Below, one piece after another: positions 24,299 to 36,200 of a stretch of DNA of 64,000 nucleotides. The notes under the pieces are model-generated. The model saw nothing but the letters and a program-made list of their open reading frames with translations, ran no database searches and had not been told where the DNA came from. Source of the stretch: Biomphalaria glabrata. Lineage: Eukaryota > Mollusca > Gastropoda > Planorbidae. Position 1 is the stretch's first letter. Every line of letters starts with the position of its first letter. The position numbers and the translations under genes were made by a program. The stretch is taken from NCBI RefSeq assembly GCF_947242115.1, contig NC_074720.1, positions 43,923,529 to 43,987,528 on the forward strand. The letters are read 5' to 3'.

Positions 24299-27200
24299 CT
24301 GTATAGAGAGAATATGTGCTTTTAATGGGCTATCAATAAGGTCATACATATTAGTCTGTATATAGAGAATACGTGAGTTTAATGAAATATCAATAAGGTC
24401 ATACATGTTAGTCTGTATAGAGAGAATAGGTGCTTTCAATGGGCTTTTAATAGGTCATACATATTAGTCTGTATATAGAGAATACGTGAGTTTAATGAAC
24501 TATCAATAAGGTCATACATGTTAGTCTGTATAGAGAGAATAGGTGCTTTCAATGGGCTATCAATAGGGTCATACATATTAGTCTGTATATAGAGAATACC
24601 TGAGTTTAATGAACTATCAATAAGGTCATACATGTTAGTCTGTATAGAGAGAATAGGTGCTTTCAATGGGCTATCAATAGGTCATACATATTAGTCTGTA
24701 TATAGAGAATACGTGCGTTTAGTGGGCTATCAATACGGTCATACATATTAGTCTGTATGGGAAGAACGATTGCTGTCAATGGGCTATCAATTAGGTCATA
24801 CACAATAGACTGCCGCTCAGTTGTGAGATTATTGCTATTCGCACACAAAAAAAAATATTGATCTCATACTGAGGTGATTTACTCAGCCATTGGTGTCATT
24901 GAATTGACTTAGGCCAGTTGATATGCATAAAATCATTGAATCAATATAACCAAGTAGTTTTTATTTATTTTGCTTTAAATTGTACAACGCCGGCCTCAAA
25001 ATAATAATAAGGCTTGTCTTCGAGTCCAAAGATTAATGAGGAGTGCAGTATTTCTCGTGGCTATAACTACAGGCTATATGTAACCCATGTTCATAGTTTG
25101 CCTATATATATCACAATCTAGATTCAGCGGTTCTCAACCTTTTAGTCTCGGCGACCCGTTTTTACAATCCCCCACTCTGCCGCGACCCCCCCCCCCCCGC
25201 ACACACACACAGCAATAGAAGAGTAGATAATAACAATCCATTTTTTCGAGGGTCTTAGGCGACCCCTGGCAAATCGCCAATTGACCCCCAAAGGAGTCGC
25301 GACCCACAGGTTGAGAACCCGCGATCTAGATCTATCTTCTTATGGGCCGGAAACATTTTTGCTTTCATTGAGGTTTTAGATAGCAGAAGGCAGCAATACA
25401 TATAATTCTCTCATAGCATCAGAAGGAACACGCACGTGAATGTATTTCGTGAAAGGCCATGAAATATATTTAAGGGTAAAAGATGCAAAATATTGTTTTT
25501 TTTTTAAATACTAGTTTAAACACAGAGCTCATCTAAGGGAAAGAACTCCGCGCTTACAACTGTATAACTCTCAATATTGTAGAAGCTATTTCCTTTATTC
25601 GATATCAAATAAAATAACTAATTACCAATAAATAATTGACTACTTGGTTGATTTTTCTAATTGATTCATGTTTTATTAGATAGATATAATAAAAAAAAAT
25701 TGTTTCAAGTTTCTACTTGACGAAACCCTACATATTTAGCTGTACCTGTGAATACTGATAAATTAATTCCCTTGTTGGTATCAAACTAATAATTAATTTT
25801 TGTTGTTTTTTGTTGATTCGTGTCTTGGCTATGCTTTGTTAGGTCCAATAATGGTGTAAAGTTTCAACTTGATCTGAGAATGGGTGTGGGAAAAATAACG
25901 TCTACAGACTTTTTACCAGACATACAAACAAACAGAGAAAATTGATATAAGGTTGTTAAAAAAAAACTCACACACAGAAAAGAGGCACGGAAGCCCATGA
26001 TGAAGAGATTCAATGTTGAAGATTCAAACCAAATAATAATAATATGAGAAAAAGAATGACAAGGAAAAGTGGGTCGTCTATTAAACACATTCAACAGCCT
26101 AACATAACCAGGAATAATAAGAAGAGGCAGACAGAGAAAGCGATGGGAGGACAGCATAAAAGAATAGACGGGCCTACCACTGAAAGAGGTTCTAAACAGG
26201 GCAAAGGACAGAGAGGAATGGAGAGAGGCGGTCGACGAGTCTTGCTTTGTGCCCCAACAGTCCAACAGACTAAGGGATAGGAAAAGGTAAAACAGCCTAA
26301 AACACAAAGATATATAAACATCTACCTTTGTCCTCATCCGGGCATTGATACTTGGGTTTTTGGTGACCTCAATATTCTCTTCCTGTAGCATAGACCAGGT
26401 CGGAGGAGGATACGTGGACACGTTAGCAATGAGAGTCTCTACCAGTGGTTCTTCTGACTGGGATAAAGAGTTACAACATTAAAATCTGAGTGGTTCATCT
26501 GATAGGATGAATTGTTTATTAGTGATATTAAATTTTTCACATTTATCTTAAAAATTATCCTTCGATTATTCTCAATTTCAAATGCACTTTGAAAACAATA
26601 TTGCTCCAGCATTAAATTAAGGAATGGCACTATAAACTGACTCGTCCATTTTATTTATTTTCAACATAGACATACAATTCTTTGCAGCACCTGGCCAACA
26701 TAGGTTTGTAAAGTGGCTCATTGGCGTTCCGTGACTTGCCATGTAGAAACTTCGCGCACCAAAATGTTTATCAGCCAACTCTTTAAAATTAGGCTTTATG
26801 AATTAGAATATAGGGGCAATGTTTATGTAGGTTTAAATGGGATCTTGAAGCTATTCGATCCATTCAGAGCTACAATGTTTGTGCTGTGGGGTGTCGTCAG
26901 AGGCGGCAACATATTCCAGTACATATTTTACATACTTTTTTCTAGATTATTATAATTTTTCCTGAATGCCAGCCCAAAATAGTTTTTCACTGTATCAAAA
27001 GTTCGATCACTATTTTTTTTCTTTTGCTGAAAGTATCTTTTCATCAGAAAGATATTTGACTTTGTTATTTTAGGGAGTGTAAACGATTTCCCCATCCCTT
27101 ATATACATTTACAACAAACTCGAATTGTTCAAATGTTTTGCCTTCGTAAGGATCATATTCAGTTATGTAAGTCAAGTCAAGTTTCTCCTTTTAAGATCTT

Positions 27201-30200
27201 GCGATCTATGGGGCAGATGATGTTAAGGTCATTTGTTTCAAGGGGGGCGCGGTGGCTGAGTGGTTAAGCGCTTGGCTTCCGAAACAGGGGTCTTGGGTTC
27301 GAGTCTAGGGATTTAGACTTTCGCGATTTTTAGGGCACCCCTGAGTCCACCCAACTCTAATGGTTATCTGACTTTAGTTGGGGGAAAGTAAAGGCGGTTG
27401 GTCGTTGTGCAGGCCACATAACACCGTGCTCGTTAACCGTTGGCTATAGAATATGTTGGCCAGAGAAATAGAAACAGACTCAGTCATGAGCGTGACGAAA
27501 AATGTAAAATCTTCATTGTTTGGCTAAGTGCCCAGGTTGGGCAACGCTTATGACGACAAAATTTACCGACAAAGACGACATCAAACAAGTGCATTAAGCC
27601 TCCCTAAAGTTATGGCTCAATATATATGCCGCATGCCGCAGGGGCGTAGCTCTTTGGGGGCCCCTTCATTTTTGCTTAATATTTAATTTTTAATGTAAAA
27701 AAAACGCTCATTTGGGGGCCCCCTTCATGTGGGGGCCAGGGGGGATTTTCAATTTCTCCCCCCTCCCCCCACCCTAGCTACGCCACTGCGCATGCCTGCT
27801 ACCGAGTGTTAATTAAACACTTCAACTCTACTACGTAATCGTGTAGGCTGCTCGCTGTTTCAGGAAAGAGAACCTAAACGAATTTGTCTTAGCAAATGAA
27901 ATAAAAACATGTCTTTATCTTTAATTTCTTCCTCAGTATTTTATTAGAGAACGGTGTCTTTACAAAGCTTATATCAACTCACTCTGTCGGTCTGTCTGTC
28001 TGTCTGGTAAAAAGTTTGTACACGTTATTTCGTACACACCCAATCTCGGATCAAGATAAAAACTTTGCACAATTATTTCTTGTACCTGATAAAACAAGAA
28101 TCAATTTAAAAGAGAAAATAACCAATTGACTAATGGTAATTAATTATTTCGTTTGGTATCGAACAAGTGAAAGCAATTGTACTTGACAAATGTGGTGGTA
28201 AAAGTTGAATTAGTCCCCTTTATAATTTGAAGAAAGAAATAGGTCTCCGCTTTAAAGTTTGAAATGAACAATAGATAAATAAAACCTTCAACTTTCATAA
28301 GCGTTTCACTGGCGCAGTGGTTAGCGTGTTGGCTTATAGAGAATTGAGCCCTCGAGTTCGAATTTAGGTCGTTCAAATTTAAATAAAATTATAAATGCAT
28401 TTAAAAAGCGATCATGGTAACATTCACACATATTCTCAATTCTTTCTCCTTCTCCCTTCTTTCTCCTTCTCCCTTCTTTCTCCTTCTCCCTTCTTTCTCC
28501 TTCTGCCGCTTTCCCAACTGGTCCAGTCATGTTAAAAATGTTTCTAATCGCAGATTGATTATTGATAGCCTACATCTATTACAAATTTAGTTACATGACA
28601 TCCAAACTAATTGATACATTAACACCTAAAATAAGTTTCACCTTGACAAAAAATGTCATGTTGTTCTTGTTTTTTTTAACTCTTTCTCTCCTAACCGACG
28701 ATACAAACGTTGATTCAATCAGAATGTGGTAAATAATTACGGAGAGAAAGAGTTAAGCTATGGTTAGGTTTTGATGTATTATTGCTACAGTCAACCTAAT
28801 GGTACTCACAGGAGTTGTCTTCAACACTTGGGTGGAGGACAGAAACATCTTTTTAAACAGGTCCACATTTGAAAGTATGTCGTCCACGAGCTTGTTCTCA
28901 GTGTTGCTGTACATCTCTCTTGGCGCAGGCAGCACAAGCATCTGGGACATTGAGAAGAGATTATTATTACAGCTTTTATATTTATGCTTATAGTTATAGC
29001 ATGCTCAGAGCGCTTTGGTCCAATCTCATTTGTGGACCCGTGGAGGGGGGGGGGGAAGGGGTATCTAGGAGTTGGTTTTCCGTGCTGCCTTTAGGCGCTC
29101 AGTAAACACAACTCTGCCCGAGTCGGGTGTCGAACCTCGAGCCCCCTTCTAGGTAGCCAAGCCAAGCCAAGTTCAAGCGCACTTGGCCTCTCGACCCACA
29201 TCACAAAGTAAGTGATTTGTAGAGATTGAATAGTTCTAGTGGGAGGGGGGAGTGTGACAGCCAGGGCCGGATTTAAGGGAAGGCTGGCGAAGCTACAGCT
29301 CAGGGGGACTCCACAAAAGAAATAAAAATATATCCGAATTTCAACGGGTGGGAAACTTTTACTTATATCTAAAAGCATGCTATATTTTAGAATAAAGAAA
29401 TAGAGTTATTGTACATTTAATCTAGCTTTCCTTTAAAAAAAAATATTCAATTAAAATCTTTTTGAAGCCAGAAGACCTGATATCCGTTGTTTTTTTTTTT
29501 TTAATTGTACATTAGTAGTAGCGTTAAAAAACACTACCGGAAAACATGTCTCTATCAGAGGGCTTTATTACACAAGAATGACAAAATAATTCACAATAAC
29601 ACAATACACACACACAAGCTGACCTGGATACCAAGCCATTTTGACACACAGAACAGTTCACAACACACAACAAGAAACACTAATACACAACTTAAAGCTC
29701 TTCAGTAGTATTCATTCTTCTTGTAATGTTACATTCATTTGTAAAATGTTTTACTTATTTCGGATGTTCCTTCAAAGTTGAAGATAATTACTTCCCAGTC
29801 CAAACCTCCGGGGATGGGAACGGGCAGGGTTTGAACCCGGGACCATCGATAAGTCCGAACGACAGTCCAGCGTGCAAACCGCACGACCAGGCAGCCATCC
29901 ATTCGTCTCTTCTGTATCATCATATGGAGAGATTATCTATTGAGATATTACCAAATTCAGAATAGCCTCAAACCTTAGCTGGACATAGAATTAGATTAGA
30001 GGGCATTATGAGATGTTTAACATAAGTCAAAACACCAACTTCTTGACAGTTGGACAATGGACCTCATTCACCAATCGTAAACAAACACCATTTAGCCACG
30101 TGATTCTCTATCTCTTCTATACAAATTACGTCATACACTAAGGCTGTCACGTGATAGGTTTTTTTTTTCGTTGTTTTATCAATATTATCACGTGTGTAAA

Positions 30201-33200
30201 TGTTGTTTGTTTACGATTGGTGAATGGGGTCCATTCTAAATTTTGAAATGGGAAAATTCGGCCGTCTAATCTTATGCTTTTTTAATTAAATTTTCACAAT
30301 AAATAATAAGATAATGGACTTTGATTGTATCAAATTTATCTTATCTCATAAACTCTTATCTCACAATCCGCTGAGTGTAAAACCCAGTGCATCAGAACAG
30401 CGTCCTGAAGAGGTTCGCTAGACTTACCCCTGCAGAAGGTGAAGTGCCGATATTTTCATTCACACTTAAGTTTTGAGTAGGAGGTAGCTGGGGGAAAAGA
30501 AAGAAGTCAAATTAATATTTCCGATAGAAATTCGGGTTCAAATCTTGGTGAAAGCTTGATTTTTAATTTCAGGATTTTAAGGGCGCCCCTGAGCCCAACC
30601 AACTCTAATGGATGCAGGACATTAGTTGGAGAAAAATTTAAAACGGTTAATTGTTGTGCTGGCCACGTGACACCCTCTTAAACTGTGGGACATTGAAACA
30701 GATGGCCATTATATCATTCGCCACATATATTGCAAGAACTGAAAGAGTACTTTACTTTTTTTTTAAATTGATATTTATTTGCTGGTTTGTGGCTTGTTAG
30801 GATCTGGGGGGGGTGAAGTCCATATATTTTGTTAACTACTCATGCCGAAATCGTATACCTACCTAAGAGCAAGTGATTCTATCAGTTTCAAGGATTAATA
30901 ACTGGAATAAGTTCCCATTTCAGATCTTATGGTCTATAGGGCAGATGATGCAAAGGTAACTGTTTCTGTGGCCTACGGTTTACGAGGGTGTCATGTGGCC
31001 AGCACAATGACCAACCGCCTTTACTTTTCCCCAACTTATGCTAGGTACCCATTAGAGCTGGGTGGACTTAGAGGCGCCCTAAGATCCCGTAATAAAAAAA
31101 AAAGAACAGTCTATACCCTGGAGTCGAACCCCGGCCCTCGGTTCGGATGCCAAGCGCTTTACCGCTCAGCCACCACGCATATAATATCTTACCTACTTGA
31201 AGTTTAAATACATCAGAGTGGTCAAGACGCGTTTAAGGATAAAATATCGCCTGCATGGTCAAGGTGTCTTACCTCAGTGTCACTAGGAGTCTCCTCCAGA
31301 GAGGTCTTGGAGTACATCAAAAGACACAGTCCACCGTCCAGGAGTGGTACCTGGTTACTGACATCTAGAGGTGTGCGGACGAATAATAATTGTGTTGATT
31401 ACAAAATCAATTATAACTAAAGAACTAGTACTATCTAGATATCAAGGAGTGGTCTTACTCAACGAAAGAGCTTGAGAGTTAAGAGTCAGGTCCAACGATG
31501 TTTAGGTCAGTGACCGTCAGTGGCATGGTTCATGTGAGTGATCATTGTAAATGTATTATCCTCACGCCTGCTGACCAACATTTCTTAAGGACATGTTCCT
31601 GCTTACCCAGTGTTATTCTAGGAAGTTTCTGAAGATGGAATTCGGTGGCATCCCCGTGGAAACGTCTGTTAGGGGAGGCAATCAGGAAAAAAAAAGACAC
31701 TTCCTCCCGTGGGCTTCTGACGAACATTGCATGTGGAGCTGACAAAAGAAAAGCTACCCTGTAATCACCAGGCGCCGTTGTACTTTCATCCTTCTTTCTG
31801 CTTCTGTTGTGTATGACATCTGCAATCCGGAACCCTTCCTTCCTCTCCATGTGGATCTATCCAGTGCTACTTTTCCCCAGCTGCTAGTGTCGATTTTGAA
31901 TGAAGAGTTTCATGTCGCGTTTGCATACAACTGTATACCGTAAAAGTAGGCGACCAGCGGCTCTCCTGCCTTCTGCTAGATCTATGGCTTCCCACTTAAG
32001 TCTGTGATCAACACTTGTAGCGCTACTCTTAGCTTCAACTCTTGCAACACACAATCTACATTTGTGACTCCACATTATCTTCTTTAATAATCTACATTTG
32101 TGACTCCACATTATCTTCTTTAATAATCTACATTTGTGACTCCACATTATCTTCTTTAATAATCTACATTTGTGACTCCACATTATCTTCTTTAATAATC
32201 TACATTTGTGACTCCACATTATCTTCTTTAATAATCTACATTTGTGACTCCACATTATCTTCTTTAATAATCTACATTTGTGACTCCACATTATCTTCTT
32301 TAATAATCTACATTTGTGACTCCACATTATCTTCTTTAATAATCTACATTTGTGACTCCACATTATCTTCTTTAATAATCTACATTTGTGACTCCACATT
32401 ATCTTCTTTAATAATCTACATTTGTGACTCCACATTATCTTCTTTAATGATCTACATTTGTGACTCCACATTATCTTCTTAAATATCTACATTTGTGACT
32501 CCACATTATCTTCTTTAATAATCTACATTTGTGACTCCACATTATCTTCTTAAATACTCTACATTTGTGACTCCACATTATCTTCTTTAATAATCTACAT
32601 TTGTGACTCCACATTATCTTCTTTAATAATCTACATTTGTGACTCCACATTATCTTCTTAAATATCTACATTTGTGACTCCACATTATCTTCTTTAATAA
32701 TCTACATTTGTGACTCCACATTATCTTCTTTAATACTCTACATTTGTGACTCCACATTATCTTCTTTAATAATCTACATTTGTGACTCCACATTATCTTC
32801 TTTAATAATCTACATTTGTGAGACAACTTTTTAGTTCAGCGACAAAATGCTATCGTCCTTTTTTGAAGCGTAACATCGGCGACGCACCAAACAGAGCGGA
32901 CTTTAAACGCGACATAAAATCTGCCGTTTCTAGATTAGGGCTAAGAGTTACTGCCTAGTCTGGACACTAGTAACATCTAGCTATGGACAGAGGATTTGGA
33001 CTTGTATTTCTTTAGTGTTAGACTGTTGAACTTACATGCCGTCCTTACGTCAGTGTTTAAGACATACTATGTTTTGTGTTTAAGACATACTATGTTTTGT
33101 GTTTAAGACATACTATGTTTTGTGTTTAAGACATACTATGTTTTGTGTTTAAGACATGATATGTTTTGTGTTTAAGACATGCTATGTTTTGTGTTTAAGA

Positions 33201-36200
33201 CATGCTATGTTTTGTGTTTAAGACATGCTATGTTTTGTGTTTAAGACATACTATGTTTTGTGTTTAAGACATACTATATTTTGTGTTTAAGACATACTAT
33301 ATTTTGTGTTTAAGTCATACTATGTTTTGTGTTTAAGACATACTATATTTTGTGTTTAAGACATACTATATTTTGTGTTTAAGACATACTATGTTTTGTG
33401 TTTAAGACATACTATGTTTTGTGTTTAAGACATACTATATTTTGTGTTTAAGACTTACTATATTTTGTGTTTAAGACATACTATATTTTGTGTTTAAGAC
33501 ATACTATATTTTGTGTTTAAGACATACTATATTTTGTGTTTAAGACATACTATGTTTTGTGTTTAAGACATTCTATGTTTTGTGTTTAAGACATGCTATG
33601 TTTTGTGTTTAAGACATACTATATTTTGTGTTTAAGACTTACTATATTTTGTGTTTAAGACATACTATGTTTTGTGTTTAAGACATACTATGTTTTGTGT
33701 TTAAGACATACTATGTTTTGTGTTTAAGACATACTATGTTTTGTGTTTAAGACATACTATATTTTGTGTTTAAGACATACTATATTTTGTGATGTTTAGC
33801 AGATCATTAATGAGACATACTATGTATTGTGATGTTTAGCAGATCATTAATGAGACATACTATGTTTTGTGATGTTTAGCAGATCATTAATGAGACATAC
33901 TATGTATTGTGATGTTTAGCAGATCATTAATGAGACATACTATGTATTGTGATGTTTAGCAGATCATTAATGAGACATACTATGTATTGTGATGTTTAGC
34001 AGATCATTAATGAGACATACTATGTATTGTGATGTTTAGCAGATCATTAAGGAACTCAAGCCTAACTCATTGAAGGCCTTTTAATACCTCGTCACGCGAA
34101 AACCAGAATATTACAAAAAACATTACAAACAACAGTTTCTCTCAAATCACAAGTAAGTAAACCCTGGTTTCTTGTCACATAAGCACTAACTCTAAAAATT
34201 CAATAGAAATCAAGAACCATAAACACTGTAAGCCATAAAACTGTATAAAATTTAATTATGGTTATCTTCTATTGAAACCAAATGTATAACATTCTAACTA
34301 AAGTATTTTGTTTGTTTGTTTAAAACTTTCTGCTGGATGTTGATGTACAAAGCTGGATACAAGACATCGAAGATTCCTACTAGCCCTGCTGGACCGTCGA
34401 GATGAATAGTTCAAGCCACAGAAGTCTGGCACCAAGATCTTTCTAAGTCTCTAGCAATGACTCTACGATCTTCAATGTCTACATAGCCCCTGATCGACTC
34501 ACGGAGACCACTGATGTCGTAATAGACACTTTCTGTCGAATATCCGTTGCCTGGGAGGTCGTAATCAATGGCTTCTTGACTGTGAAGACCGGCGCCCCAT
34601 TTCTCTTCGATTTCTCGAGCTATCGCCCTGGCGTTGGATAAGTTGCGTAACGAGCTTCTGGTTTCATTTAGAGATTCTGAGAAAGTATCGTCGAAGAACG
34701 TGTAGTTTGGTGACCCCTGAATGACTGGCTCCGGGGTGGGGTGGCTCCATTGATCTGGTGTCGTTTTGTTGAAGCCTGATAAATTATGTTTTAAATCGAG
34801 GGAGGTTAAGGCTATTGGTTCATCTTTTAAAGTTGAAAGGTCAAGGTGCATGCCGAGTTCTTGCTGTGTGCCGTAGAAATCTTCTTCAAATTGCACTCTC
34901 TCGGCTAGCCAATCCAAATGCGCATCGTCTTCTTCCAAAGCAAAAGTATCATCTTCGTAACTGCTCGGCGTATCTTCGGGCTGAGGTCTCGTTCGGGTGT
35001 TCTCGGCAAGTGACGTCATCAAGACAGGCGACGTGTCCCGTGGTTTATCGTTGATTCTTCCCGTCTCAATAGCACTGTATCTATCCAATCGATCGACTAG
35101 AGTTGCCTCCGCTTCGGAAAACCCTTCGTCCAGATCCGCCAAAGGAGTTTGTATCTCCTGCTGACTGATCTGTGGGGGGCTCAGCCTGGGAGCATTGGTA
35201 GAGCTGGACATCCAACTGATGGCTAGTTCTGTGAAGCCGGTGTCCGAAGCAACGACGTGAGACATACTACTAGAGACATCGCATTGGTGAGTGTTGCTTA
35301 GTATGTACTCCGAAGGGGTACCCACTGAAAACTGCGTCGTACAAGAACTGACCCCTGCAATCGTCGCGTCTTCCATATCACTTTCACTTGAGTGTCTTGA
35401 CGTAATACCAACATAACCTTCGGAACCGGTCAATTCCAAACGGACGTCGGCCATTTTTTTTATCTTAGCTTGGGAGTCAAATTCATCGACCGATCCGGCT
35501 GTTAGAACTACTTTAGGCTGGTCCGAACTTGATGGCTTCTGTCCACTCGCCGTTTGCCGCAAGTTATCCAACTCATCTGGGAACAAGATTGACGTAGAGA
35601 TTAAAGTCTGTCTTGGCGTAAACATTCGGGTGCATTCGTTAATTCCTAGGTACAAAGCGCTTCGAAACAAAGTGAAACGAATAAAACTGTTTCTCTGAAT
35701 CATTATTTAACCCTTAAAACGCGTGTGATAGTTTAGCCTCTAAATATTGGGAGTATAATTCCATTTTGGATGAACTCATTGTTAAACAGCTCAGCACTTA
35801 AAGGGTTAATGACACTTCATAATTAGAGGCAGCGGTTTTATCAGATAATAACTTTCTACTAAGACCAAAAAAAAAAATTATTCTAATTTCCAATGCAATT
35901 TTCCATATTATTTTTTTATTCGGTAGACTTTACCTGTTGCGATGTAGATATGTGAGGATATCTTATCTTATAAGTTATAGATGTTTCTTTAAAAAAAAAA
36001 GATAATTACGTAGGTGTAGAGATGTGAGGATTTCTTATCTTATAAGTTATAGACGTTTCTTTAAAAAAAGATTATGATTACGTAGGTGTAGAGATGTGAG
36101 GATTTCTTATCTTATAAGTTATAGACGTTTCTTCAAATAAAGATTATAACTACGTCTTTCTCGTATTTATATTGTAATCTAGTCGTGCATGTCAATAAGA

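Noticed and set aside
24110-24848. Three stacked short ORFs reading IQTNMYDLID repeats
   Set aside because: Product of the 57-bp minisatellite; only the part from 24298 leftwards is an exon.
25864-26421. 185-codon frame overlapping exon 12
   Set aside because: Only the first part (to 26326) has splice signals and sensible composition; the rest is intron read-through.
27243-27315. tRNA gene
   Set aside because: The tRNA-like head continues into a conserved SINE body present in many copies, and the stems are imperfect.
31542-31850. Open frame with a GTAAGC donor-like end, first taken as a host exon
   Set aside because: Its other frames read the IDTSSW..ALDRSTWR signature of a LINE C-terminus, and its phase does not fit the next exon. 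Exon 9 joins exon 8 directly.
32042-32482. Repeat protein ICDSTLSSLI / MWSHKCRLLKKI
   Set aside because: Open frames on both strands are forced by the 36-bp period; no start context or domain.
32051-34050. CRISPR-like array
   Set aside because: Units are contiguous with no unique spacers, and the setting is an animal intron.
35577-35703. ATG at 35703 extending exon 8 to a 430-residue single-exon protein
   Set aside because: A strong acceptor at 35576 in matching phase with exon 7 makes the extra 42 residues intronic; a single-exon gene would leave exons 1-7 without continuation.
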